DNA of 64,000 nucleotides. Source: an uncultured Pelagibacteraceae bacterium (GTDB lineage Bacteria > Pseudomonadota > Alphaproteobacteria > Pelagibacterales > Pelagibacteraceae). Numbering within the stretch: the stretch's first letter is position 1; each line of letters starts with the position of its first letter. Positions 21,048-29,581 of this stretch are shown piece after piece. A program made the translations under genes and the position numbers. The notes beneath the pieces were generated by a model that saw only the letters and a list, made by a program, of their open reading frames with translations, had not been told where the DNA came from and did not search any database. The stretch spans positions 62,001 through 126,000 of the forward strand of contig CACIRJ010000002.1 of assembly GCA_902588975.1 (NCBI GenBank), in the 5' to 3' direction.

Positions 21048-21652
21048 TAACTACCTGGCCATTTACCTTTGACGGCTGCGTAATAACTTTTAAAAAGTTC
21101 TGAAACACCTTGGATAAGAAGGAAGACAATACCAATCCATAGACAAGATTTAATCGGCCACATATATGGCATCCATGTTGTATCCATCCCTCTTTCGTTT
21201 CTCATTATACTTTCTTGGACAAAGCCTGTTGTCATATACAAAAAGACAATTAATCCTGGAAAATAGAATAATAAGTAAAGCCAAAAATCTATTCTGCCTT
21301 GAGTTTTAACTTTGAAATTTCTATATAAAAAATCTGCTCTAATATGAACACCTTTTGAAAGAGCGTATCCCGCTCCCAACATAAACAATGCTCCATAAAA
21401 AAATCTGCTCATGTCATAAGCCCAGATTGTAGGAGCTAAAAATAATTTTCTTGCTAAAACTTCATAAACCATCCCAAGCATTAGTGGGATCGTAATCCAG
21501 CAAACTATGTTTCCTATTAATTTACTAAATCTATCTATGTTAACTATAGTTTTAGCCATCCAAGTTGGCATATCATCAGGCATCTTTCCAGATCCTGATC
21601 GCCTTTCGGCTATCATTTCATCTGAAATATCTAACTTTGGATTATCCGACAT
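21047..21652 (-). CDS. dctQ: TRAP transporter small permease, DctQ-type
   Basis: The small membrane subunit of the TRAP system, 201 residues with four hydrophobic segments and a longer hydrophilic N-terminus than usual (about 45 residues). The helix-loop block LGAGYALSKGVHIRADFLY is characteristic. The start lies 19 nt past a strong hairpin that separates it from the binding-protein gene; no Shine-Dalgarno sequence is evident there, consistent with lower expression than the binding protein. Confidence 0.92.
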   Translation of the reverse strand: MSDNPKLDISDEMIAERRSGSGKMPDDMPTWMAKTIVNIDRFSKLIGNIVCWITIPLMLGMVYEVLARKLFLAPTIWAYDMSRFFYGALFMLGAGYALSKGVHIRADFLYRNFKVKTQGRIDFWLYLLFYFPGLIVFLYMTTGFVQESIMRNERGMDTTWMPYMWPIKSCLWIGIVFLLIQGVSELFKSYYAAVKGKWPGS

Positions 21653-21670
21653 ATAATTATTTGAAAAAAA

Positions 21671-21694
21671 AAGCGGGCTTATAAAAGCCCGCTT
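21671..21694 (-). terminator. Hairpin with T-run between TRAP binding-protein and permease genes
   Basis: AAGCGGGCTT and AAGCCCGCTT form a perfect 10-bp stem with a 4-nt loop. Read on the minus strand it begins 11 nt after the binding-protein stop and is followed by a run of T (from the A-run at 21664-21670). This is a classical intrinsic terminator placed inside an operon. It would let most transcripts stop after the binding protein, giving it in excess over the permeases. Confidence 0.85.
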
Positions 21695-21705
21695 AATAAC
21701 TTTAT

Positions 21706-22803
21706 TTATTTCTTCAACGAATTAGCATAAGCCATTCCTAGCTTAGCATTCGATGTTTGTGCACCAGACCAGAATGGTACAGCAGTATTAGCAAAGCTTA
21801 TCATTGAGTCATAAACTTCTTTAAAGAATGCGTTTTCTTTTGCATTTTTCTCTAAAGTTGCTTTCGCTGCAGCCATATAAGCTGGGAAATAATCTGCTGG
21901 TGTATCTTCAAGTATCACACCATGATTTTCAGTCAGATCTTTAAGTGCTAATCCATTAGTGTTGATTCTGTAAGCTAAAGCTCTCATCAACGATGCATCG
22001 GCAGCCATCTTCATTGAAAATTTCTCATGGTCAGTGAATTTATCGTAAGTGCTTTTGTTTAAATAAAAGTCAGCATTTACGACTACTTGGTGTAAACCTT
22101 GTAGATAGTAGTGTTTTAATACTTTATGTATACCAAACACTTTATCTGGTTGAGGACAACACCACTCAGCAGCATCAATAGTTCCTGCTTCCAATGCTGG
22201 AAGAATATCTCCACCACCCATTGCAACTGAAGCTATTCCAATGTCTTTATAAGTTTGACCTGGAATTCCTGGAGGAGTTCTGAACTTAAATGTTCTGAAA
22301 TCATCCATGTCTTTGATTTTTCTTGGGAACCATCCTAAAGCTTCTGGACCAACTGGTTGAAGCATGAAACCTTTAATGTCTCTTTTCATTTCTCCCCAAA
22401 GTCTGTCATATAGTTGTTCTCCACCACCATATAAAAACCATGATAAGAATGCGATGTTATCAATTCCTACACCACCACCTGCTACTGGCGAACCAAATAA
22501 CATAGCAGCTGGATGTTCTCCAGACCAATAGTGAGTCCAAGCAAATCCGCAATCAATTAATCCTTTATCAACAGCATCAAGAGTTTCTTTAACTCCAACT
22601 ACTGTTCCTGCCGGCATAATTTCAAATTTTAGAGATCCACCTGTTAGTTTTGTTACGTTGTCAGTAAAGTCTTTTAACATTACCGCTTCATCACCTTTAG
22701 CGCTAATAACCGTCTGACACTTTAACGTTTTTGCAGCATTTGCATTTGAAATAAATCCAAATACTAAGAAAGCAGCAAACAACGCTGAAACGATTTTTTT
22801 CAT
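21706..22803 (-). CDS. TRAP transporter substrate-binding protein, TakP-like
   Basis: A 365-residue periplasmic binding protein with a signal peptide (residues 1-23, ending SNANA). The ligand region reads FRTPPGIPGQ followed by GDILPALEAGTIDAAEWCCP. This DAAEW-P pattern matches the TakP-like group of binding proteins known for 2-oxoacid ligands rather than the C4-dicarboxylate DctP group. A good Shine-Dalgarno (GAGAGGGA) precedes the ATG. It heads a minus-strand run with dctQ, dctM, an NCS1 permease and a zinc dehydrogenase. Exact ligand cannot be named. Confidence 0.88.
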   Translation of the reverse strand: MKKIVSALFAAFLVFGFISNANAAKTLKCQTVISAKGDEAVMLKDFTDNVTKLTGGSLKFEIMPAGTVVGVKETLDAVDKGLIDCGFAWTHYWSGEHPAAMLFGSPVAGGGVGIDNIAFLSWFLYGGGEQLYDRLWGEMKRDIKGFMLQPVGPEALGWFPRKIKDMDDFRTFKFRTPPGIPGQTYKDIGIASVAMGGGDILPALEAGTIDAAEWCCPQPDKVFGIHKVLKHYYLQGLHQVVVNADFYLNKSTYDKFTDHEKFSMKMAADASLMRALAYRINTNGLALKDLTENHGVILEDTPADYFPAYMAAAKATLEKNAKENAFFKEVYDSMISFANTAVPFWSGAQTSNAKLGMAYANSLKK

Positions 22804-22938
22804 TATATCCCTCTCTTTTTATTTATAATGTTAAGATCCTCTCAAAAATCTAAGGTACATACAAGCGTCATTTCGAAGTTTTTATGAGAAAAATGTTTAA
22901 AATCATTAAATATTCATTAAAAATTATTTATAAAAAAT
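22804..22938. promoter_or_regulatory. Divergent promoter region between TRAP binding protein and GMC oxidoreductase
   Basis: This 135-bp AT-rich spacer separates two divergent operons and must hold both promoters. No clear operator dyad is visible. A direct repeat of ATTCATTAAA-like sequence occurs near 22902-22922, and an ATG at 22884 opens a 20-codon basic frame overlapping the GMC start. Confidence 0.4.
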
Positions 22939-24543
22939 ATGGATAAATTTGATTACATAATTATTGGCGCTGGTTCAGCTGGCTGTGTCTTAGCTAATAG
23001 ATTAACAGCAAATCCTGATACTAAAGTTCTTTTACTTGAAGCTGGTGGTAAAGACACAAATCCATGGATCCATATTCCAGGTGGTTATTTTAAAACCATG
23101 CATAATCCAGATACCGACTGGTGTTTTAACACTGAAAAAGAACCAAACTGCGATAACAGGCAAATGGTTTATCCAAGAGGAAAAACATTAGGTGGAAGTT
23201 CCTCTATTAATGGAATGCTTTATATTAGAGGTCAATCTAATGATTATAATTACTGGAGACAATTAGGTAATGTTGGTTGGTCTTGGGATGATGTTCTTCC
23301 TTATTTTAAAAAGTCTGAAGATTTTCAATTTGGAGAAAATGAATTTCATGGTTCTGGAGGACCCATTGCAGTTGAGAAAATTAGAGCAACATTTAAAGTT
23401 CTCGATCTATTTTTAGAAGCCGCTGAAGAGCATGGTTATAAAAGAACTGATGATTTTAATAACGGTGATAATGAGGGAATGGGATATTTTCCATTTACAA
23501 TTAAAAATGGCTTTAGATGCAGTACAGCAGTTGGTTATTTAAATCCAGTTAAGAGCAGAAAAAATTTAAAAATTATTACTAAGGCTCATATTAAAAATAT
23601 AGAATTTGAAAATAATAAAGCAAAAAAAGTAAATTATTGGATAGATGGAAAAGAATTTTCTGTTGAAACTAATAAAGAAATTATATTAAGCGCAGGTACA
23701 ATTGGTTCGCCTCATATATTACAAGCATCAGGTATTGGTCCAGGAGAACTTCTAAAAGAAAATAATATTAATGTATTAAAAGATCATCAAGGAGTTGGAA
23801 GAAATCTAACTGATCATTTAATGCTAAGACCTGTTTATAAAATTAAAAATTTAGAAACTTTAAATGATATTTACTACAGTTTTACTAAAAAAATGTTATC
23901 TGGTTTGAAGTTTCTTCTCTTAAGAAAAGGACCTTTAACAGTTGGAGCTAGTTATGTTTGTGGTTTTGTTAAAAGTGATGAACATTTAGAAACTCCAAAT
24001 CTTCAATTTCATATTTCACCAGCAAGTACCGATCTTTTAGGAAAATCAGCTTTACATAAATTTCCAGCGTTCACTCCAACAATTACAAATGTAAGACCAA
24101 CAAGCAGAGGATCTATAGAATTAAAATCTCCAGACACCAGAGTTTCACCAAAAATAAAAATGAATTATTTATCAACCGATGAAGATCGTGAGATTGCTGG
24201 AAAAGCATTAAAGATTGTAAGAAAAATTGTTATGGAATCTAAAGCTTATAAAGATTATCAACCTGAAGAGCTTAGACCGGGAATCAATATTACTGATAAT
24301 GAAGAATTAGCAACTGAAGCTGGAAAATTTGCGAATACTATATTCCATCCGGTGAGCACATGTAGAATGGGTAAAGATGAAAATGCTGTTGTTAATGATA
24401 GATTAGTCGCTCACGGACTAGAAAATTTAAGGGTTGTAGATGCCTCTGTTATGCCTCATATCACATCAGGAAATACAAATGCACCGACAATAATGATTGC
24501 GGAAAAAGCAGCTGATATGATAATTGAGGATAGTAGAAGATGA
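22939..24543 (+). CDS. GMC-family FAD oxidoreductase (choline dehydrogenase-like)
   Basis: A 534-residue flavoprotein oxidising an alcohol. The FAD-binding motif IIGAGSAGCVLANRL starts near residue 6, the GMC signature GGSSSINGMLYIRG is at about residues 84-97, and the catalytic histidine block IFHPVSTCRMG and the C-terminal HITSGNTNAPT block are intact. Sequence resembles BetA, but many GMC enzymes of this type act on other alcohols and no betaine aldehyde dehydrogenase is adjacent. It is the first gene of a six-gene run and overlaps the next gene by 4 bp. Confidence 0.88.
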   Translation: MDKFDYIIIGAGSAGCVLANRLTANPDTKVLLLEAGGKDTNPWIHIPGGYFKTMHNPDTDWCFNTEKEPNCDNRQMVYPRGKTLGGSSSINGMLYIRGQSNDYNYWRQLGNVGWSWDDVLPYFKKSEDFQFGENEFHGSGGPIAVEKIRATFKVLDLFLEAAEEHGYKRTDDFNNGDNEGMGYFPFTIKNGFRCSTAVGYLNPVKSRKNLKIITKAHIKNIEFENNKAKKVNYWIDGKEFSVETNKEIILSAGTIGSPHILQASGIGPGELLKENNINVLKDHQGVGRNLTDHLMLRPVYKIKNLETLNDIYYSFTKKMLSGLKFLLLRKGPLTVGASYVCGFVKSDEHLETPNLQFHISPASTDLLGKSALHKFPAFTPTITNVRPTSRGSIELKSPDTRVSPKIKMNYLSTDEDREIAGKALKIVRKIVMESKAYKDYQPEELRPGINITDNEELATEAGKFANTIFHPVSTCRMGKDENAVVNDRLVAHGLENLRVVDASVMPHITSGNTNAPTIMIAEKAADMIIEDSRR

Positions 24544-25118
24544 CCGAACAAATAGTAATTTTTTTTCAAATAGTTTTTATCGATTTAGTTTTAGCAGGAG
24601 ATAATGCAATTATAATTGGGATGGTTGCTTCTCAATTTCCAACCGATCAAAGAAAAAAAATTATTTTTTGGGGAATTGGAGCAGCGGTAGTTTTAAGAAT
24701 TATATTTACTCTGATCACCGCTTATCTATTACAAATCACAGGACTTAGACTTATAGGTGGAATATTACTTCTTTATATATGTTACAGACTTTATGTAGAT
24801 GTAATTAAAATGAATGGTAATGCAGATGAAAATATCAAAAAAGTTGATAGCTCCTCATTCATGAAGGCTATAACAACTGTAATTCTGGCAGATGTAACAA
24901 TGAGTTTAGATAATGTGTTAGGAGTAGCGGGTGCAGCTAGAGACCATTACATGTTATTAATATTTGGTCTAGTTTTATCAATAGTTTTAATGGCTACTGC
25001 AGCAACATTGATATCTGGCTGGATTAAAAAGTATAAATGGATAGGATGGGTTGGATTATTAGCAATATTGTTTGTTGCAATAGAGCTAATATATACAGAC
25101 GTAAAACTATTTTTATAA
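24540..25118 (+). CDS. TerC/YjbE-family integral membrane protein
   Basis: A 192-residue membrane protein with about six hydrophobic segments. It carries the two family signatures: LAGDNAIIIGM near residue 19 and TMSLDNVLGVAGAA near residue 120, whose acidic residues lie inside membrane helices. Members of this family are implicated in metal ion export, including manganese. Its ATG overlaps the stop of the GMC gene, and the next gene follows without a gap, so it is part of the operon although its link to the neighbouring enzymes is unclear. Confidence 0.85.
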   Translation: MTEQIVIFFQIVFIDLVLAGDNAIIIGMVASQFPTDQRKKIIFWGIGAAVVLRIIFTLITAYLLQITGLRLIGGILLLYICYRLYVDVIKMNGNADENIKKVDSSSFMKAITTVILADVTMSLDNVLGVAGAARDHYMLLIFGLVLSIVLMATAATLISGWIKKYKWIGWVGLLAILFVAIELIYTDVKLFL

Positions 25119-25877
25119 ATGTATTTAAAAAAAATTAATTTAAAAAATAAAGTTGCTTTAGTTACTGGTGCTGGAAAAGGCATTGGTAGAGCATGTTCTA
25201 TTGCACTTGCAGAAGCTGGTGCAACTATAATCGGAGTAAGTAGAACTACCTCTGATCTTGATAAACTTCAAAAAGATATAAAAAAAGTTAAAGGAAAATT
25301 AACTAAAATAACTTGCGATATTATGGATTACGAAGATCTTTCTTCAAAATTAAAAAAAATTAAGAAAGTAGATATACTTGTAAATAATGCAGGTACAAAT
25401 ATTCCTGAGCCTTTTGAAAAAATTAAACAAACAAGTATGAACTATCTTGTAGATTTAAATATAAAAGCAGCTTTTAATGTTGCGCATTTAATTGCACTTA
25501 AAATGATTAAAAATAAAATAAAAGCTGGTTCTATAATTAATATGTCTTCACAATTAGGGCATGTTGGTATGTCAGGTAGAAATGTTTACAACATGACAAA
25601 ATTTGGAATTGAGGGATTAACAAAAGGAATGGGAGTTGAACTTGCAACAAAAAATATTAGAGTAAACACTGTTGCACCTACATTTGTTGAAACCCCAATG
25701 GTTAAAAAATTCTTTAAAAATAAAAAATTTAAACAACTAGCTTTAAGCAATATACCTATGGGAAAAGTTGCAACAGAGTCTGATGTAGCTACAGCGGTAT
25801 GTTTTTTAGCTTCAGATGCAGCAAGTATGATAACTGGGACATCAATTGTAATTGATGGGGGTTGGACAGCAAAATAA
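25119..25877 (+). CDS. Short-chain dehydrogenase/reductase
   Basis: A classical SDR of 252 residues using NAD(P). Cofactor motif TGAGKGIG is at 16-23, NNAG at 89-92, catalytic Ser143/144 in NMSSQ, and Tyr157-Lys161 in YNMTK. The C-terminus ends with the common TGTSIVIDGGWTAK block. It abuts the TerC-like gene and its stop TAA overlaps the ATG of the M23 peptidase. Substrate unknown; the neighbouring GMC oxidoreductase suggests an alcohol or sugar-derived intermediate. Confidence 0.9.
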   Translation: MYLKKINLKNKVALVTGAGKGIGRACSIALAEAGATIIGVSRTTSDLDKLQKDIKKVKGKLTKITCDIMDYEDLSSKLKKIKKVDILVNNAGTNIPEPFEKIKQTSMNYLVDLNIKAAFNVAHLIALKMIKNKIKAGSIINMSSQLGHVGMSGRNVYNMTKFGIEGLTKGMGVELATKNIRVNTVAPTFVETPMVKKFFKNKKFKQLALSNIPMGKVATESDVATAVCFLASDAASMITGTSIVIDGGWTAK

Positions 25878-26665
25878 TGAAAAAATTGTTGCTTATTTTA
25901 GCAATTATATTTTCTACACATTCTCATGCTTTAGAGTTTCAAGGTAAATTTTTACAAGGACATTTTATTTTAGGTAAAGCAGAAGCTGGATCAAAGGTAT
26001 TTGTAGATAAAACGCAAATTAAGGTATCCGAAGATGGATATTTTGTATTCGGTATTGATAGAGATCGAAAATTCGATGTAGCTATTACTGAAATAAATAA
26101 TGGTAAAAAAAACAAAATTATAAAAAAAGTTTTTAAAAGAAAATATAATATTCAAAGAATAGATGGTCTGCCTGAAAATAAAGTTACACCACCAGAATCT
26201 GTATATAAAAGAATTAAAGAAGAAAATGGGAGAATTGGAAAAGCAAGAGCCATTAACTCAGATTTAACTTTCTTTACTGAACAATTTATTATGCCAGTTA
26301 AGGGAATAATTAGTGGGGTTTACGGTAGCCAAAGAATTCTTAATGGCAAACCTAAATGGCCTCACTATGGAATTGATATTGCAGCTAAACAGGGGACTAA
26401 AATTAAATCTTCTGGAACTGGAATAGTCACAATGGCGGAAGATGATCTTTATTATACAGGTGGTACTGTAATAATGGACCATGGACATGGAATTTCAACG
26501 ATATATTCACACCTTGAGAATGTAATGGTTAAAGTTGGTGATGAAGTTAAACAAGGAGAAATTATTGGAACTGTTGGATCCACTGGAAGATCAACAGGGC
26601 CTCATTTAGATTTTAGGATAAATTGGTTTCAAACTAGACTTGATCCTATGAGCATTCTTCAATAA
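25877..26665 (+). CDS. M23-family (LytM-like) peptidase, exported
   Basis: A periplasmic murein endopeptidase-like protein of 262 residues, started at the ATG at 25877 that overlaps the upstream stop; a TTG five codons upstream is less likely. A signal peptide (residues 1-17, ending SHA) is followed by a beta-rich N-terminal domain and the C-terminal M23 domain. The first zinc motif is H163-x3-D167 (HYGID). In the second motif the usual H-x-H reads H243-L-D245, so the last metal ligand is aspartate. This HLD form may be a natural subgroup; activity is not certain. Confidence 0.85.
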   Translation: MKKLLLILAIIFSTHSHALEFQGKFLQGHFILGKAEAGSKVFVDKTQIKVSEDGYFVFGIDRDRKFDVAITEINNGKKNKIIKKVFKRKYNIQRIDGLPENKVTPPESVYKRIKEENGRIGKARAINSDLTFFTEQFIMPVKGIISGVYGSQRILNGKPKWPHYGIDIAAKQGTKIKSSGTGIVTMAEDDLYYTGGTVIMDHGHGISTIYSHLENVMVKVGDEVKQGEIIGTVGSTGRSTGPHLDFRINWFQTRLDPMSILQ

Positions 26666-26674
26666 GTTCTGGCT

Positions 26675-27448
26675 ATGAAAAATGAAATTAATCGTATTGC
26701 TGACAGATTAGTAAAAGCCTACAACACAAATACAGTCATTAATCCTATCCCAATAAAATATTGTAAAAATATTAATTTAGCCAACAAGCTTAGAAAATTG
26801 TGTGAAGATCAAATTAAAGATGAAACAATTGGAATAAAAGCAGGTGGAACTGGAATTCAAGCTTTAAAAAAATTAAAGGAAAAAGAACCTTTTACAGCAA
26901 AAGTATTTAAAAAAAGATTAGTTAAATCTGGTAAAACAGTAAAAATAAACCAACACACTAAAGGTATAGAGGTTGAAGTTTATTATTTTATTAAGAAATC
27001 TTTCTTTGATTTTAAAGGTAAAGTTACAAAATCAAATGTCACTAAATTTATTAAATTTATGGGACCTTGTTTTGAAATAGTTGGATTTAGACAAAGAAAT
27101 AAAAAATTTACATATTTGGGAGATATTTGTGGAGATTTTGGATTTAACATCAAATTTGTTGTTGGTAGAAAAACAAAATTTAAAAAATTAAACTTAAATA
27201 ATTTAAAAACTTCATTAGTAAGCAAGAAGAATAGTATAAAAGTAAATGGTAATACAAATATTGTTTATATTAACCCATTAAATTCTTTAAGATTTGTTTT
27301 AAATAAAGTTAAGAAAGAAAAGATTAATTTAAATAAAGATTTTTATGTTTTCACAGGCTCAACTGTGGGGGTAGTTCCATTTAAAGGAAAAGGAATATAC
27401 AAAGGAACAGTTGATAAAATTGGTTCCGTTAGTGTTAACATTCGTTAA
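26675..27448 (+). CDS. 2-keto-4-pentenoate hydratase-like protein (MhpD/FAH superfamily)
   Basis: A 257-residue protein resembling the hydratase/decarboxylase branch of the fumarylacetoacetase superfamily. Recognisable parts are the N-terminal helices with LRKLCEDQI, the internal FMGPCFEIVGFRQ block and the C-terminal FTGSTVGVVPFKGKG turn, equivalent to the tail of MhpD-type enzymes. It is lysine-rich and divergent, so assignment to a precise reaction is weak. It lies 9 bp after the peptidase and overlaps the M24 gene by 1 nt. Confidence 0.65.
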   Translation: MKNEINRIADRLVKAYNTNTVINPIPIKYCKNINLANKLRKLCEDQIKDETIGIKAGGTGIQALKKLKEKEPFTAKVFKKRLVKSGKTVKINQHTKGIEVEVYYFIKKSFFDFKGKVTKSNVTKFIKFMGPCFEIVGFRQRNKKFTYLGDICGDFGFNIKFVVGRKTKFKKLNLNNLKTSLVSKKNSIKVNGNTNIVYINPLNSLRFVLNKVKKEKINLNKDFYVFTGSTVGVVPFKGKGIYKGTVDKIGSVSVNIR

Positions 27449-28599
27449 TGGGTCTTCATTTTAGTAAAGAAGAATTCTCAAATAGAAAAGAAAAAACACT
27501 TAACTCTATGAAAAATGAGGGTGTAGATGCTATTATTATGTTTAGACAAGAGTCTATGTATTGGCTCACTGGTTATGACACTTTCGGATATGTTTTTTTT
27601 CAAGCATTAGTTTTAGATCAAAAAGGTAATGTAATATTATTAACTAGAGCCCCTGATTTAAGGCAAGCTCAAAACACTTCCAATATCAGTGATATCAGAA
27701 TTTGGGTTGATAAAGATGGTGCTAATCCTGCTGATGATCTCAAAATAATTTTAGATGAGTTAAATTTAAAAGGAAAAAATATTGGTATTGAATATGAAGC
27801 ATACGGGCTAACAGGAAGAAATGCATTAAGACTTAATACAGTTTTACAAAACTATTGCTCAATTGAGGATAAGTCGGAATTAATAACAAAACTAAGGGTA
27901 ATTAAATCTAATGAAGAAATTAGTTATGTAAAAAAGGCAGCAAATTTGGCTGACAAAGCTTTAGATGAAGTTTGGAAGCATGCAAAAACAGGTGTAAGTG
28001 AATCTAAAATTTTAGCTGAAATGAACAGAGTTATATTTGAAGGAGGCGGAGATTATCCTGCAAATGAATTTATTATAGGATCTGGAAAGAATGCCCTACT
28101 CTGTCGTTATCAAGCAGAAAAACAAATACTTAATAATCCAGATCAGTTGACCATTGAATGGGCTGGAACCTATAGGCACTATCATTCAGCAATGTTTAGA
28201 ACAATACCAATAGGAAAAGCAGATCCAAAACATCATAAAATGCATGAGGCTTGTGTTGAAGCTCTTGCAAATTGTGAAAATAAATTAAAACCTGGAAATA
28301 AAATTGGAGAAGTTTTTGATATTCATGCAAAAACCTTTGATGATCATGGCTTTAAAAATTCAAGAATGAATGCTTGTGGCTACTCATTAGGAGCAACATT
28401 TTCTCCAAACTGGATGGATTGGCCAATGTTATACACAGGAAATCCATATGAGATTAGGCCAGGAAATGTATTCTTTATGCATATGATATTGATGGACTCT
28501 GAAAATCAATTAGCTATGAACTTAGGTGAAACTTATTTAGTAACTGAAAGTGGAAACGAGAGATTGGGTAAACAAAAATTAGATTTAGTGGTTCTTTAA
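27448..28599 (+). CDS. M24-family (creatinase/ectoine hydrolase-like) enzyme lacking metal ligands
   Basis: A 383-residue protein with the two-domain pita-bread layout: a creatinase N-terminal domain (1-150) and a C-terminal M24 catalytic domain. The metal-binding positions of aminopeptidases are mostly lost. The first Asp is Glu237 (IEWAGTYRHYH), the second is Ala, the GHG histidine is replaced in CGYSLGATFSP, and only the last glutamate (GETYLVTESG) remains. This pattern fits non-metallo members such as creatinase and the ectoine hydrolase DoeA. It probably hydrolyses a C-N bond in a small solute. Last gene of the run starting at 22939. Confidence 0.75.
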   Translation: MGLHFSKEEFSNRKEKTLNSMKNEGVDAIIMFRQESMYWLTGYDTFGYVFFQALVLDQKGNVILLTRAPDLRQAQNTSNISDIRIWVDKDGANPADDLKIILDELNLKGKNIGIEYEAYGLTGRNALRLNTVLQNYCSIEDKSELITKLRVIKSNEEISYVKKAANLADKALDEVWKHAKTGVSESKILAEMNRVIFEGGGDYPANEFIIGSGKNALLCRYQAEKQILNNPDQLTIEWAGTYRHYHSAMFRTIPIGKADPKHHKMHEACVEALANCENKLKPGNKIGEVFDIHAKTFDDHGFKNSRMNACGYSLGATFSPNWMDWPMLYTGNPYEIRPGNVFFMHMILMDSENQLAMNLGETYLVTESGNERLGKQKLDLVVL

Positions 28600-28626
28600 A
28601 CTGAAATTTTTTGATAACATTTAGAT

Positions 28627-29568
28627 GTGAAGCAAATTTTAACAATCCTTTTTTTATATGTTCTTTTAGTAACAAATATTTCTAAAGCAAAAACTATTCA
28701 AATAGCAAAAGGAATGGTCTTTGAAGTTCCTTATAAATACAAAAGTATAGAAATTAAATATAGACAAATAGAAAAATTAATTTCCCAGTTTCCTAATTTA
28801 AAAACAGTAATAAAGAGCAAAGAGTATGAAGAGTATCTGAAAATTTTAGGGGTGGGTAAAAATAGCAAATTAATTATTATAGTTGAGAACCAGGAAGCTT
28901 TGAAATTATTTGAAAAAATATCAACTTCAAAAGGAATTGAAGATTTAATAACTCAATATTCCAATTTACAAGCAGGGCCAATTACAAAACATTTAGAGAA
29001 AACATTAACGCCTGAAATTAGAAAAAAACTGGACAAAATGTCTGAAAAAGAATTGATAAAATGGTTTGAACATTTTTATGAAGAACCTGCAAACAGAAAA
29101 GTTTTAGATAAGATTACCACAAACTCTATAATACAAATATTAAATGAATATAAATTAAATAAATATGTAATAGTTTTTATAATGAATAAAAAAATAGATA
29201 GAGAAATATATAAACAAATACAAACAGTTGGTACAAGTAAATGTATTTATAATTTTTATTTCAATTGTAGAGAAAATGGTGAAGTTAAAGATTATCTTGT
29301 AAATGAAATCAAGAATTATATAAGCGAAAATGATGATACTTTAGTTGAAATCAATAACGCTGAGTTTGGAAGAAATAGTAAGAATAGTTTATTTTTTTAT
29401 ACCCAAATAAATAGCAATTATAAAGATTTAGATTTTAATTCTGAAGGTGAATTGTTACTGTTTAATAGAAATAAAAAACTTGCAATTGCTGGTAGCACTT
29501 GTTTTAAAAACTGCAATAATTTTTCAGATATTATTTATAAAAATCTTTACACATTATTTAGTAAATAA
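28627..29568 (+). CDS. Exported protein of unknown function (313 aa)
   Basis: A GTG-initiated protein with a signal peptide (about residues 1-22, MKQILTILFLYVLLVTNISKA). The mature part is lysine/asparagine-rich and mostly helical, without motifs I recognise. A cysteine pair (C209, C216 region, SKCIYNFYFNCRE) and another near the C-terminus (STCFKNCNN) could form disulfides in the periplasm. It follows the M24 gene by 27 bp and is convergent with a large secreted protease, within a cluster of secreted proteins. Confidence 0.6.
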   Translation: MKQILTILFLYVLLVTNISKAKTIQIAKGMVFEVPYKYKSIEIKYRQIEKLISQFPNLKTVIKSKEYEEYLKILGVGKNSKLIIIVENQEALKLFEKISTSKGIEDLITQYSNLQAGPITKHLEKTLTPEIRKKLDKMSEKELIKWFEHFYEEPANRKVLDKITTNSIIQILNEYKLNKYVIVFIMNKKIDREIYKQIQTVGTSKCIYNFYFNCRENGEVKDYLVNEIKNYISENDDTLVEINNAEFGRNSKNSLFFYTQINSNYKDLDFNSEGELLLFNRNKKLAIAGSTCFKNCNNFSDIIYKNLYTLFSK

Positions 29569-29581
29569 ATTGTAATAAATA

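Noticed and set aside
20749..21135. Minus-strand 128-codon frame overlapping dctM and dctQ in another frame
   Set aside because: Same-strand shadow of TRAP permease genes; composition unlike neighbouring proteins.
24947..25183. Minus-strand 78-codon frame across the TerC-like/SDR junction
   Set aside because: Antisense to two good genes; no supporting features.
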